64,000 nt of DNA, taken from NCBI GenBank assembly GCA_026004095.1, contig BPIL01000006.1:62001-126000 (forward strand), read 5' to 3'. Each line of letters starts with the position of its first letter. Within the stretch, counting starts at the first letter, position 1. The notes under the pieces were generated by a model. It was not told where the DNA came from, made no database searches, and was given only the letters and a program-made list of their open reading frames with translations. Positions 38,664-47,684 of this stretch are shown piece by piece. A program made the position numbers and the translations under genes. The stretch comes from Meiothermus sp. Lineage in GTDB: Bacteria > Deinococcota > Deinococci > Deinococcales > Thermaceae.

Positions 38664-39719
38664 CTAGCGCTTCACGAAAGGCGTCTCGACCACGGTGGCC
38701 GGCGCGGCCCTGCCCCGAATCTCCACCTCCAGCGCGGTGCCCACCCCGGCCCATTCAGGCTGCACATAGGCCAGCCCGATGCCCTTTTTGAGCACGGGGG
38801 AGTGGGTTCCCGAGGTGAGGACGCCGACCTCCTTGCCCCCTCCCAGCACCCGGTAGCCCTCGCGGGGAATCCCCCCCTCGACCAGCAGCCCCACCAGCCG
38901 ACGCTCACAGGCGGGATGCAGCAAGGCTTGTTTACCATAAAACTCTTTCTGGCCCTTGACCACCCAGTCGAAAGGGGTGCACAGGGGGTTGGTGGTGTCG
39001 GTGAGTTCGTGGCCGTACAGGGGAAAGCCGGCCTCGAGCCTCAAGGTATCGCGCGCCCCCAGACCGCAAGGGGTCACCCCGGCGTCCAGGAGGGCCGCCC
39101 AGACCGCCGGGGCTTCGTCGGGGGCCACGAACACCTCGTAGCCGTCCTCGCCGGTGTAGCCGGTGCGGGCGAAACGGGCCCACTTGCCCGCCAGCTTGCC
39201 CATGAAGGTATCGTTTTTCTTGCGCGAGACCAGGTCGGTATCGGTTAGTTTTTGCAATACCGCCACCGCGTGGGGGCCTTGCACGGCGATTAGGGCGAAG
39301 AAGTCCGAGGCATCCTCGAGCCTCACCTCGAAACCTTCCGCCAGACGCTGGAGATGCCCCCAGTCCTTCTCGATGTTGGCGGCGTTGACCACCATCAGGT
39401 ACTCTTCCTCGCCGGTGCGGTAAAGGTAAATGTCGTCCACCACGCCCCCCTGTGCATTGGGCAGCATGGAGTACTGGGCCCGGCCCACTTTTAGCTTAGC
39501 CACATCGTTCAGGGTGGCGTACTGCAAAAACTCGAGGGCCCCCGGCCCCTTTATCCAGAACTCACCCATGTGGCTCACATCGAACATCCCCACCAGCCCC
39601 CGCACCGCCAGGTGTTCAGAGGTGATGGAGGTGTACTGAATGGGCATCTCGTAACCGGCAAACGGCACCATCCTGGCTCCCAGGGCCAGATGGGCTTGGT
39701 GAAGTGGGGTGGTTTTCAT
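38664..39719 (-). CDS. gcvT: Glycine cleavage system T protein (aminomethyltransferase)
   Basis: 351 residues from ATG 39719 (MKTTPLHQAHLALGARM). It transfers the methylene group to tetrahydrofolate and releases ammonia. Family marks: GARMVPFAGYEMPIQY, GMFDVSHMGEF with the folate-side Asp, LEDASDFFALIAVQGP, RTGYTGEDGYEV, and GLGARDTLRLEAGFPLYGHEL. An upstream in-frame start at 39737 is less likely. No glycine riboswitch is visible upstream of this gene. Confidence 0.96.
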   Translation of the reverse strand: MKTTPLHQAHLALGARMVPFAGYEMPIQYTSITSEHLAVRGLVGMFDVSHMGEFWIKGPGALEFLQYATLNDVAKLKVGRAQYSMLPNAQGGVVDDIYLYRTGEEEYLMVVNAANIEKDWGHLQRLAEGFEVRLEDASDFFALIAVQGPHAVAVLQKLTDTDLVSRKKNDTFMGKLAGKWARFARTGYTGEDGYEVFVAPDEAPAVWAALLDAGVTPCGLGARDTLRLEAGFPLYGHELTDTTNPLCTPFDWVVKGQKEFYGKQALLHPACERRLVGLLVEGGIPREGYRVLGGGKEVGVLTSGTHSPVLKKGIGLAYVQPEWAGVGTALEVEIRGRAAPATVVETPFVKR

Positions 39720-39828
39720 GCTGTTCCAGCATACCAACCCAGGGGCTCAGGCCCGAACAGCACCGTTTCACCTTTGAAAGCCAAAACGATACCCTGAACA
39801 GTTGAGGGGTGCGCTAACCTGGCGCAAA

Positions 39829-40419
39829 CTAGCCAGCCGAGGCTACGCGGGCCAGCACCTGACGGCTCACAGCCTTCAGGGTTTCGAAAACCCCGATGCC
39901 ATTGGTAGCGATGGCCTCAAAGATAGGCAGCCGCATCTCGGGGTCGATCACCGCCTGAATCATCTCCACCGGCAGGGCATCGGGGGCGTCCCGCTTGTTG
40001 GCCTGCAGCACGAGGGGGATGTCCTCTAATTTGATGCCGTACTCAGCCAGGTTTTCGCGCAGGTTGCGCATGGATTCCGCGTTGGCCCGCAGGCGGTTGG
40101 GGGCTGAGTCAGCCACGAAAACAATCCCGTCCACGCCTCGCAAAATGAGCTTACGGCTGGCGTTGTAAAACACCTGGCCCGGCACGGTGTACAGGTGAAA
40201 GCGGGTTTTGAAGCCCTTAACCTCGCCCAGATCCACGGGTAAAAAGTCGAAGAACAGGGTGCGCTCATCCTCGGTAGCCAGTGAAACCATCTCACCTTTA
40301 CGGTTTTGCGGCACCTGCTGGAAGACCCATTTGAGGTTGGTGGTCTTACCGGACATACCGGGGCCGTAGTAGACGATCTTGAAGTTGATCTCCCGGGCGG
40401 CAAAGTTAATCGTGCTCAT
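39829..40419 (-). CDS. mglA: MglA-type polarity GTPase
   Basis: 196 residues, a bacterial Ras-like small GTPase. P-loop GPGMSGKT (residues 19-26), switch region [12 protein letters not shown], the MglA-specific TVPGQ in place of DxxGQ, and the base-binding NKRD. In Myxococcus MglA sets cell polarity and drives motility; in Thermus it is studied structurally with MglB. The start is 2 bp after the mglB stop, so the two are translationally coupled. Confidence 0.95.
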   Translation of the reverse strand: MSTINFAAREINFKIVYYGPGMSGKTTNLKWVFQQVPQNRKGEMVSLATEDERTLFFDFLPVDLGEVKGFKTRFHLYTVPGQVFYNASRKLILRGVDGIVFVADSAPNRLRANAESMRNLRENLAEYGIKLEDIPLVLQANKRDAPDALPVEMIQAVIDPEMRLPIFEAIATNGIGVFETLKAVSRQVLARVASAG

Positions 40420-40421
40420 AG

Positions 40422-40913
40422 TTAGTTACCAAATAGTTCATCCAGAAGAGCGCTAGCCCCAGCGTGGTACTCGCGATCAATCCCCAAGGTGCCTGGCTCT
40501 ACCAGGGCCTCCTTGGTAATGACCTCGAGCGACTGCACAGCCCGCTTACCAAATAGCTTGACCCGCCCCACCGGGGCCGTGTTGTCGAAGATAATCACCA
40601 GCAGGGCCAGATCCCCCACTTCTTCAGCGTACAGACCGTAGGTGGCCCCTTGGTGCAGAAGTTCGTTAAAGCGAGGCTCGCCGAGCATTTTAGCCAAAGC
40701 CTGGGTAGCTGCCGCGTTACCAGCAATCAAAGTAGCCAGCGAGTCCAGGGCCGGGGGCCGGGGCGCCCACAGGGCCTCTTTGTGTACCAGCACAAAGCCC
40801 TTACGGTCGAGCAAAAGCACGTAACGGGCCCCCGTCTCGCGAAGAAGCTCCTCGAGGACATGCGAGGCCTTTTCATAGGCCCCCCCGAAGAGCGCGATTG
40901 CAGGCTCAACCAT
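40422..40913 (-). CDS. mglB: MglB, Roadblock/LC7 GTPase-activating partner of MglA
   Basis: 163 residues. Roadblock/LC7 fold: [27 protein letters not shown] at the N-terminal part, a helix with [21 protein letters not shown], then [25 protein letters not shown]. MglB dimers stimulate GTP hydrolysis by MglA. A TACACT box (40923-40928) ends nine bases before the ATG, with no ribosome-binding site, so the mRNA is probably leaderless or nearly so. It is the first gene of the mglB-mglA pair. Confidence 0.93.
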   Translation of the reverse strand: MVEPAIALFGGAYEKASHVLEELLRETGARYVLLLDRKGFVLVHKEALWAPRPPALDSLATLIAGNAAATQALAKMLGEPRFNELLHQGATYGLYAEEVGDLALLVIIFDNTAPVGRVKLFGKRAVQSLEVITKEALVEPGTLGIDREYHAGASALLDELFGN

Positions 40914-41069
40914 ACCAGGCTCAGTGTAACACGCACCCGTTACCTACCCCTGTGACGAATTACGCTGGATGGTTTTATGCACAAAGACCGCCCCCGGTTT
41001 TAGCTGAGCAAGATTGCACTGTGCATCAGAACAGACTGAATCGGCCCTGTGCGGCTTATCTTGGCGGTT

Positions 41070-41993
41070 ATGCAACGCTTCTTCGGGGTAATCTGGCCTT
41101 GTCTGGTGCTCCTCGGCCCCCTGGGCCTGGCCCAGCGCCCCGCCACCATCGACGAACTCACGCGCCAGCGCTTTGGTGGTGGCCTGCTCAGCATCGAACG
41201 GGTTCTAGAGCGCAACTCGAGCTTTACCCGCTACCTGGTGCGCTACCCCTCGGATGGGCTTCAGATGTACGGCTTTATGAACGTGCCCAACCAGGAGGGC
41301 CGTTTCCCGGTGGTGGTCGTGATCCACGGGTATGTCAACCCCGCCGCCTACCGCACCCTGACCTACACCACCCGCTACGCCGATGCCCTGGCCCGGGCTG
41401 GGTTCGTCACCCTTCACCCCAACCTCCGGGGGCATGGTCTGTCCCAGGGACGCCCCGAGCAAAGCCCCTGGCGCATTCAGTACGCGCAGGAAATCCTCGA
41501 TTTGGTGGCTATAATCCGGGCTCAGGCCGGCAGCGGGCCCCTGAGCAAAGCCCGCCCGAGCATCGGCCTGATGGGGCACAGCATGGGCGGCGGCATCGCC
41601 CAGCGGGTGGCGGTGGTCGACCCAGGCATTCGGGCCTTGTTGCTCTATGGAACCATGCACGGCAACGACCTGAAAAATGCCCAGCAGATCTGCAATGTCT
41701 TTACCAATGGCCTGCGCGGTTGCCAGGAAGCCCGCAACCCTCCCCCCAACCTGGCCCAGGTGTCACCGATCAACTACTATGGCCGTTTGCGGGCCAGGGT
41801 GCAGGTACACCACGGCACCCAGGATCCCCAGACCCCCTATGCCTGGGCCCAGGAAATTTGCGCAGCTTTGCAAAAAAACCGGGTTGATCACGAGTGTTTC
41901 AGTTATCCCGGGGCCGGCCATACCTTCCGCGGGCAGGATTACAGCCGCCTGATACAGCGCGCCGTGGCCTTCTTTAGGAGCGCGCTTAACTGA
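41070..41993 (+). CDS. Exported alpha/beta hydrolase (peptidase S9-like / DLH-like)
   Basis: About 307 residues. A signal peptide (QRFFGVIWPCLVLLGPLGLAQ) indicates export. The hydrolase fold has VVVIHGYVNP oxyanion strand, nucleophile Ser in LMGHSMGGGIAQ, Asp in HHGTQDPQTPY and His in YPGAGHTFRG. This resembles prolyl-oligopeptidase and dienelactone-hydrolase domains; the substrate is unknown. I prefer ATG 41070: TATCTT ends seven bases upstream, and the signal peptide starts well there. A GTG at 41049 would add seven residues. hemW follows 21 bp later. Confidence 0.8.
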   Translation: MQRFFGVIWPCLVLLGPLGLAQRPATIDELTRQRFGGGLLSIERVLERNSSFTRYLVRYPSDGLQMYGFMNVPNQEGRFPVVVVIHGYVNPAAYRTLTYTTRYADALARAGFVTLHPNLRGHGLSQGRPEQSPWRIQYAQEILDLVAIIRAQAGSGPLSKARPSIGLMGHSMGGGIAQRVAVVDPGIRALLLYGTMHGNDLKNAQQICNVFTNGLRGCQEARNPPPNLAQVSPINYYGRLRARVQVHHGTQDPQTPYAWAQEICAALQKNRVDHECFSYPGAGHTFRGQDYSRLIQRAVAFFRSALN

Positions 41994-42014
41994 AAGGCCC
42001 GGCCGGGCTCGAGG

Positions 42015-43169
42015 ATGGGAGGCCCCGCTTTGCAGCATCTTTACCTGCACGTACCGTTCTGCCCCACCATCTGCCCGTACTGCGACTTTCATGTGGTTCG
42101 CCGCTACGGGGATGTGGTGGAGGCCTATCTAAAGCGCCTAGCCCAGGAAGCCCGGAGGCTTTTTGAGCAGCACCCTGGCCCGCTTACCACGCTCTACCTG
42201 GGCGGGGGCACCCCCAGCTTCCTGCGCAGCCACGAGCTGGAGGCGCTTTTTCGCGCCCTGCCCTGGAACCTGGAGGCCGCCGAGGTCACCCTCGAGGCCA
42301 ACCCCGGCACCCTCAACCCAGAACGGCTTGGCCTGCTGCGCGCGCTAGGGGTCAACCGCATCTCACTGGGGGTGCAGAGCTTCCAGGACGGTGTGCTCAA
42401 GGCCCTGGGCCGGGCCCACGGCCGCATTGGGGCCCTGCGGGCTGTGGAGATGAGCCTCGAGGCCGGCTTCCGTACCTCCATCGACCTGATTCTGGGCCTG
42501 CCCGGTCAGGATGTCGAGGCCGACCTGGTTCAGGCCGCGGCCCTGGGGGTGGAACACGTCTCGGCCTATACACTACAGGTTGAGCCCGGTACGCCGTTTG
42601 CCCTCACAGGGCTGATACCCGACCCGGACACCGAGGCCCAGGCCCTGGCGCTGGCCCAGGAGGTACTGGGCGAGGCCGGCCTCACCCGGTACGAGGTATC
42701 CAATTTTGCCCGCCCTGGGCGAGAAAGCCAGCACAACCTGGCCTACTGGCGCAACGCATTCTGGGGCGGGCTGGGGCCGGGCGCTACCGGGCAGCTTGCC
42801 GGGCTCGAGCCGCACATCTTCGCAGTACGCTATACCAACCCCCCTCTACCACGTTGGCTGCAGGGCGAAAAACCCTTGCTGGAGCAGGTCAACAGGCTCG
42901 AGCACCTCAAGGAGTCTCTCATGCTGGGTCTAAGAATGGCCCAGGGGATTGACCTGGAATGGCTCGAGCGGCGCAGCGGGCTCGAGGTGTGGCCGGTTCT
43001 GGAGCCTGCTGTTCGGCAGTTAAGCAGCCAGGGTTGGCTGGTCGTAGAGCAAAAACGCATCCGCGCCACCGATCTCAATACCCTGCACCCCATCATTTTG
43101 CAGCTCTGGGATAGCCTGGAGGCACGAAACCCCGGGCCGCTCGAGCCCCGCCGGCTACCGGGGTATTAG
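42015..43169 (+). CDS. hemW: Radical SAM protein HemW (heme chaperone, HemN-like)
   Basis: 384 residues. Radical SAM cluster motif CPTICPYC near residue 16, then YLGGGTPSFL, EANPGTL, GVNRISLGVQSFQD and DLILGLPGQ, all typical of HemW/HemN-like proteins. The C-terminal HemN domain includes YEVSNFARPGRESQHNLAYW. Family members once called oxygen-independent coproporphyrinogen oxidases mostly act as heme chaperones. It lacks the N-terminal extension of true HemN, so HemW is favoured. Its last 15 bp overlap the 3' end of the convergent kinase gene. Confidence 0.9.
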   Translation: MGGPALQHLYLHVPFCPTICPYCDFHVVRRYGDVVEAYLKRLAQEARRLFEQHPGPLTTLYLGGGTPSFLRSHELEALFRALPWNLEAAEVTLEANPGTLNPERLGLLRALGVNRISLGVQSFQDGVLKALGRAHGRIGALRAVEMSLEAGFRTSIDLILGLPGQDVEADLVQAAALGVEHVSAYTLQVEPGTPFALTGLIPDPDTEAQALALAQEVLGEAGLTRYEVSNFARPGRESQHNLAYWRNAFWGGLGPGATGQLAGLEPHIFAVRYTNPPLPRWLQGEKPLLEQVNRLEHLKESLMLGLRMAQGIDLEWLERRSGLEVWPVLEPAVRQLSSQGWLVVEQKRIRATDLNTLHPIILQLWDSLEARNPGPLEPRRLPGY

Positions 43170-43976
43170 CGAAGCGTGCATGGCCTCAAAATCGCGCAGG
43201 GCCTCGAGGGCGTTCTGGTAACGCTCGGCCACATCCTTGCAGATGAGCCGGCTCAGGAAACCCTGCAACTCGGCGGTCACGGTCAGGCCGGTCTCGGGGG
43301 CAGCCACCAGCGGCGGCGGAGGTAGCTTGAGGTGGGCGTTCATCACCTCGACCGGCTCCCCCACAAACGGCAGCTCACCAGCAATAGCCCAGTACAGCAA
43401 GATACCGGCTGAGTACATGTCCGAGGCCGGGGTGGGCGAGCGCCCACGGATCTGCTCCGGGGCAATATAGGCAATGGTGCCCAGGCGAACTTTCTGGCTA
43501 AAGCGCTCTCCCAATGGGCCGGAGAGGTCGAAATCCACCAGGCGTGCCTCACCGGTGCCGTCCACCACAAGGTTATCCGGCTTAACATCGCGGTGTACTA
43601 AATTCTGGCCGTGCATGTGGGCCAGGGCCTCGAGAAGGTGCTTGAAGACACCCAGTATCCGGGCCGGGTTATCCCTACGCCACTCCGACAGGCGGATGCC
43701 CGGGGCAAAGGCCAGGAGCACCGCTGGGTGCTCTCCGCCGTCGTGGGGCACGCTCAGACGGGCCAGAACAGGGTTGATGTGCGGATGCTTGAGCTGCTGG
43801 CCCACCTTCCACTCCCGGTCGGCCCGACCCTCAAATCCCCGCGGGAAAACCTTGAGCGCATAGGGGGTGCCGTGAACATCGAAGGCCAGGTAGACCGTGG
43901 CCAGCGCCCCACGGGCAATGGGTCGGATGACCTTGTAGCGGCCTTCCAGGGTGATGCCGGCTAACCCCACAACCAT
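43155..43976 (-). CDS. Serine/threonine protein kinase
   Basis: 273 residues, a soluble Hanks-type kinase with no membrane segment or sensor domain. Gly-rich loop IARGALATVY (20-29), Lys42 in ALKVF, HRDVKPDN (128-135), Mg-binding triplet DFD (148-150) instead of DFG, and APE (172-174). The catalytic residues remain, so it is probably active; the DFG Gly to Asp change is unusual. A TATAGT box sits at 43978-43983, only one base before ATG 43976. A leaderless start at GTG 43970 is an alternative. Confidence 0.88.
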   Translation of the reverse strand: MVVGLAGITLEGRYKVIRPIARGALATVYLAFDVHGTPYALKVFPRGFEGRADREWKVGQQLKHPHINPVLARLSVPHDGGEHPAVLLAFAPGIRLSEWRRDNPARILGVFKHLLEALAHMHGQNLVHRDVKPDNLVVDGTGEARLVDFDLSGPLGERFSQKVRLGTIAYIAPEQIRGRSPTPASDMYSAGILLYWAIAGELPFVGEPVEVMNAHLKLPPPPLVAAPETGLTVTAELQGFLSRLICKDVAERYQNALEALRDFEAMHASLIPR

Positions 43977-44037
43977 CACTATACCGATTCTGGCCGGTAT
44001 TGGGGGTTCATAGCACCGATCGGTAAAATGTTCCAAG

Positions 44038-44781
44038 GTGCGAGGTTTGGTCTTGTCAGGTGGTGGTGCCAGGGGGCTGGCCCATATCGGGGTGCTGGAG
44101 GTGCTCGAGGCCCAGGGTTTCCAGGCCGAGGTAATCGCAGGCACCAGCATGGGGGCTGTGGTCGGCGCGCTGTACGCCTCTGGCAAAAAACCCCGTGAAA
44201 TCCTGGAAATTGCCCGCTCCACCCCCTGGTTGCGCTTGCTGGATCTGGTACCCCGGCCCGGGCTGATCTCCCAGCGCGGCCTTAGGGACTTCCTGGCTAA
44301 ACACCTGCCCCCCCGGTTCGAGCAGCTCTGCAAAAAACTAGTCGTTACCGCCGTCGACCTCGAGGCCGGTAAACTAGCCTACTTCGCAGAGGGCGACCTG
44401 CCGGGGGCGGTGCTGGCCTCGGCGGCCTACCCCGGCCTGGTTGCGCCGGTGCAATTCGAGGGCCGAACCTATGTGGATGGTGGGGTGCTCGACAACCTGC
44501 CGGTTGACGCAGCTCGCTTTATGCGGGCCCGGTATGTACTGGCGGTCGACGTAACCCCCGAGATAGGCCTGCCGGGGATTCCGCGCACTGCAATAGGGCA
44601 GGTTCGCCGAGCCATCGATATCATGCAAAACCACCTTACCGCTGCCCGCCGCTCGCTTTATCCACCCGAACTCTATATCCGCCCCGAGCTGCCCGGGGTG
44701 GGTATTGAGCAGTTTGGGCGCCTCGAGGAGATTGTCGAGGCCGGTCGCAAAGCCGCCGCGCAGACCCGGCTCGGTATCTAG
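44038..44781 (+). CDS. Patatin-like phospholipase
   Basis: 247 residues. Patatin fold with GGGARGLAHIG oxyanion loop (residues 8-18), nucleophile Ser37 in GTSMG and catalytic Asp147 in DGG. It belongs to the RssA/NTE-type family of bacterial lipid acyl hydrolases. It has no signal peptide. The GTG start at 44038 follows TTGGGG-18-TAAAAT with eight bases between box and codon. It is divergent from the kinase gene 61 bp away; a functional link is not shown. Confidence 0.9.
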   Translation: MRGLVLSGGGARGLAHIGVLEVLEAQGFQAEVIAGTSMGAVVGALYASGKKPREILEIARSTPWLRLLDLVPRPGLISQRGLRDFLAKHLPPRFEQLCKKLVVTAVDLEAGKLAYFAEGDLPGAVLASAAYPGLVAPVQFEGRTYVDGGVLDNLPVDAARFMRARYVLAVDVTPEIGLPGIPRTAIGQVRRAIDIMQNHLTAARRSLYPPELYIRPELPGVGIEQFGRLEEIVEAGRKAAAQTRLGI

Positions 44782-44867
44782 TGCCCGCTCATGGCCTCGC
44801 GGCAAAGCCCGGTCGGGTGTACGTTATGCTATGGCCGGGCCTCGGCCACGACGAAAGGGATCTTGCG

Positions 44868-45650
44868 ATGCAGAAGTTTCTGGACTACCTCTTCAAAGAA
44901 TGGTTTCGACAGGTGGGTGAAGCCTTACTGCTAGCCTTCCTGGTAACCACGTTTTTGTTTACCACGGTGGGCGTGGTGGGCAGCTCGATGAACCCCACCT
45001 TGCTCAACGGCGAGCGGGTGTTTGTCCCCAAATACGAGACCTGGCTGGTGCGTTTTGGCCTGATGCAGTGGCGGCGGGGCGAGGTGGCAATTGTCAAACC
45101 ACCCGAGGGCACCCCCAACGCGGTGGCCCAGTTTCCGGTGCTGGGCTTCCAGTTCCGGGCTTTTTTTATCAAGCGCATCATCGGCCTGCCGGGCGATGAG
45201 GTGAGCCTGCGGGAAGGGGTGGTGTACGTCAACGGCCAGCCCATTAACGAAATCCACATCACCGCCTCCCTAACGCCCTACCCCGATAGCTACCCCGTGG
45301 TGTGCTACCAAAACGAACGGCTGACCGCCCTGGTAACCCAGCAACAGGTGCGCTTCACCCCGGATACGCTGCCTGAGTACCTCAAACCCACCCTCGAGAT
45401 GCTCACCCCTCCCAGCCCGGAGGATCTAGCCAAAAGCCGTTCCGGCGAGCACTGCTTTACCGGTTCGCTCAAGCTCAAGCCGGGCTACTACTTTGTAATG
45501 GGCGATAACCGCACCTTTGGGGGCTCCGAGGATTCGCGCACCTTTGGCCCTGTACCCGCCAGCGCCATCGCTGGCCGGGCCAATGCCATCTGGTGGCCCC
45601 TGAATCGTATCCGCAGCCTGGATATTCCCGAAGGCTTCAAGGGCTTATAG
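44868..45650 (+). CDS. lepB: Signal peptidase I
   Basis: 260 residues from ATG 44868 (MQKFLDYLFKEW), with AGGGA about ten bases upstream. It cleaves Sec and Tat signal peptides at the outer face of the membrane. One membrane segment (LLLAFLVTTFLFTTVGVV). Catalytic Ser40 in GSSMNPT and Lys102 in FFIKRIIGLPGD; the C-terminal GYYFVMGDNRTFGGSEDSRTFG is typical. An insert of about 70 residues between the Lys box and the MGDNR box is longer than in many relatives. A terminator follows. Confidence 0.96.
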   Translation: MQKFLDYLFKEWFRQVGEALLLAFLVTTFLFTTVGVVGSSMNPTLLNGERVFVPKYETWLVRFGLMQWRRGEVAIVKPPEGTPNAVAQFPVLGFQFRAFFIKRIIGLPGDEVSLREGVVYVNGQPINEIHITASLTPYPDSYPVVCYQNERLTALVTQQQVRFTPDTLPEYLKPTLEMLTPPSPEDLAKSRSGEHCFTGSLKLKPGYYFVMGDNRTFGGSEDSRTFGPVPASAIAGRANAIWWPLNRIRSLDIPEGFKGL

Positions 45651-45670
45651 CCCCCCGGCTGTCGTTCACA

Positions 45671-45697
45671 CCCCCGGCCCACCGGGGGCTTTGCTTT
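45671..45697 (+). terminator. Intrinsic terminator after lepB
   Basis: Perfect 7-bp GC stem CCCCCGG/CCGGGGG with a CCCA loop followed by CTTTGCTTT. It separates lepB from hslVU. Confidence 0.75.
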
Positions 45698-45812
45698 GCA
45701 GCATCTCCCGCAAGGCCCCACAACCTGCCAGAAATTCAACCGTGTGCGGCAGAATAGGCCGCTCTCATGCCAGATTCACCGTGCTGAGCTAGATTCCGTA
45801 GGAATGGAGCGA

Positions 45813-46355
45813 ATGCACGGCACCACTATTGTGGCAGTTCGTCGAGACGGTGTCACTGCAATCGCAGGCGACGGGCAGGTCACCCTGGGTCAGACCATCA
45901 TTAAAACCAGCGCGGTTAAGGTTCGCCGCCTCGAGCAGGGTGATGGCATTTTGGTTGGCTTTGCTGGCGCCGTGGCCGATGCACTGACGCTTTTGGAGAA
46001 GTTTGAGGGGGCTTTATCGGGCGCCAAAGGCAACCTGCCTCGAGCAGCCATCGAGACGGCCAAGCTCTGGCGCACCGACCGGGTGCTGCGCAGCCTCGAG
46101 GCCATGCTGGTACTCGCCGACCGCGACCACCTGTTGCTGCTTTCCGGGAATGGTGAGGTGCTGAACCCCGATGAGCCGGTGATCGCGGTGGGGTCTGGCG
46201 GCCCCTATGCCCTGGCCGCCGCCAAAGCCCTGTTGCGGTACTCGAGCCTCCCAGCCCCCCAGATCGCCGAACAGGCCATCCGGATTGCCGGGGAGATTGA
46301 CCTGTACACCAGTGGGCAGGCCACCTCGGTGCTGAGCGTGGGGGGTGGGTCATGA
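45813..46355 (+). CDS. hslV: HslV peptidase subunit of the HslUV protease
   Basis: 180 residues from ATG 45813 (MHGTTIVAVRRDG). Thr4 would become the N-terminal nucleophile after removal of three residues. GGAG lies four bases upstream of this ATG, while ATG 45804 has AGGA directly against it. Threonine-peptidase marks: GDGQVTLGQTIIK, VGFAGAVADALTL, GSGGPYALAAAKAL. It forms the double-ring proteasome-like chamber. Its stop overlaps the hslU start by four bases (ATGA). Confidence 0.96.
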   Translation: MHGTTIVAVRRDGVTAIAGDGQVTLGQTIIKTSAVKVRRLEQGDGILVGFAGAVADALTLLEKFEGALSGAKGNLPRAAIETAKLWRTDRVLRSLEAMLVLADRDHLLLLSGNGEVLNPDEPVIAVGSGGPYALAAAKALLRYSSLPAPQIAEQAIRIAGEIDLYTSGQATSVLSVGGGS

Positions 46356-47605
46356 ACCTGACGCCCGCGGAGATCGTGCGCGAGCTGGATAAACACATCG
46401 TCGGCCAGGCCGCCGCTAAGCGCGCGGTGGCGGTGGCGCTGCGCAACCGCATACGCCGCAAGAAGCTGCCGCCTGAGCTGGCTCGAGAGGTCATGCCCAA
46501 AAATATCCTGATGATTGGCCCCACCGGGGTGGGCAAGACCGAAATTGCCCGACGGCTGGCCCGGCTGGCGGGCGCCCCCTTCCTGAAGGTAGAGGCCACG
46601 AAATTTACCGAAGTGGGCTATGTGGGCCGCGATGTGGACTCGATTGTACGCGATCTGGCCGAGGCCGCCTACCAGCTCGTGATGCAGGAGATGAAGGCCA
46701 AGGTGGAAGGGCGCGCCCAGAACCTGGCTGAGGAGGAGGTGGCCTCCATTCTGCGCGTCTCACCCCTGGAGTTGCGCACCGGTCGCTACAATGACCAGCT
46801 CATCGAGATCGAGGTGGCCGAAGAGGCCCGCCTACCCATGATGGGGATGTTCGGCGGGGAGCAGATGCAAAGCCTGCAAGACATGCTCAAAGGGCTGATG
46901 CCCCAGCGCAAAGTCCGGCGCAAAGTGCGCGTAAAAGAGGCCCTGGAGATCCTCAAAAACCAGGAAGCCGAGCGCCTGGTGGATAAGGAAGAGGCCACCC
47001 AGGAGGCCCTGCGCCGCGCCCAGGAGGAGGGTATCGTCTTTATCGACGAGGTGGATAAAATCGCCCGGGGTAAAGGGGCTGTGGGGGGCCCGGATGTTTC
47101 TGGTGAGGGGGTGCAGCGGGATCTGCTACCCATCGTGGAGGGCACGGTGGTTTCGACCCGCCTGGGCCCTGTCTCAACCGACCACGTACTGTTCATTGCT
47201 GCCGGGGCCTTCCACGTTTCTAAACCCTCCGATCTGATACCTGAGTTGCAGGGCCGCTTCCCTATCCGGGTTGAGCTCGAGCCCCTCGGGCCGGCAGAGT
47301 TCGAGCGGATTTTGCGAGAGCCGGAAAACTCGCTCATCAAGCAGTACCAGGCCCTGCTGGCTGCCGACGAAACCGAGCTCCATTTCACCCCCGAAGCCAT
47401 CCAGGCGGTGGCGCGGTTTGCTCACCAAGCTAACCAAGAGTTGGAGGATATTGGCGCCAGGCGACTCGCTACGGTGCTGGAACGCGTTTTAGAAGAAGTT
47501 TCGTTCCAAACCAGCCTGGGGCGGGTCGAGATCACCAAGGAATATGTGGAAGCACGCCTCAAAGACGTACTGGCCTCCCACGATCTTTCCCGCTATATCC
47601 TGTGA
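46352..47605 (+). CDS. hslU: HslU ATPase subunit of the HslUV protease
   Basis: 417 residues. AAA+ unfoldase that feeds HslV. TPAEIVRELDKHIVGQ at the N-terminus, Walker A GPTGVGKT (56-63), GYVGRDVDS pore loop, an I domain of about 100 residues (shorter than in E. coli), Walker B VFIDEVDK, sensor RFPIRVEL, and the C-terminal tail DLSRYIL that docks into HslV. It is translationally coupled to hslV. Confidence 0.97.
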   Translation: MNLTPAEIVRELDKHIVGQAAAKRAVAVALRNRIRRKKLPPELAREVMPKNILMIGPTGVGKTEIARRLARLAGAPFLKVEATKFTEVGYVGRDVDSIVRDLAEAAYQLVMQEMKAKVEGRAQNLAEEEVASILRVSPLELRTGRYNDQLIEIEVAEEARLPMMGMFGGEQMQSLQDMLKGLMPQRKVRRKVRVKEALEILKNQEAERLVDKEEATQEALRRAQEEGIVFIDEVDKIARGKGAVGGPDVSGEGVQRDLLPIVEGTVVSTRLGPVSTDHVLFIAAGAFHVSKPSDLIPELQGRFPIRVELEPLGPAEFERILREPENSLIKQYQALLAADETELHFTPEAIQAVARFAHQANQELEDIGARRLATVLERVLEEVSFQTSLGRVEITKEYVEARLKDVLASHDLSRYIL

Positions 47606-47684
47606 AGGTTGGCCTGGTATGAAACCTCAGTTAGCCGTATCCCTGGGTCGAGTGCAGACGCCCATAGCACCATTTAGGAGGAAA

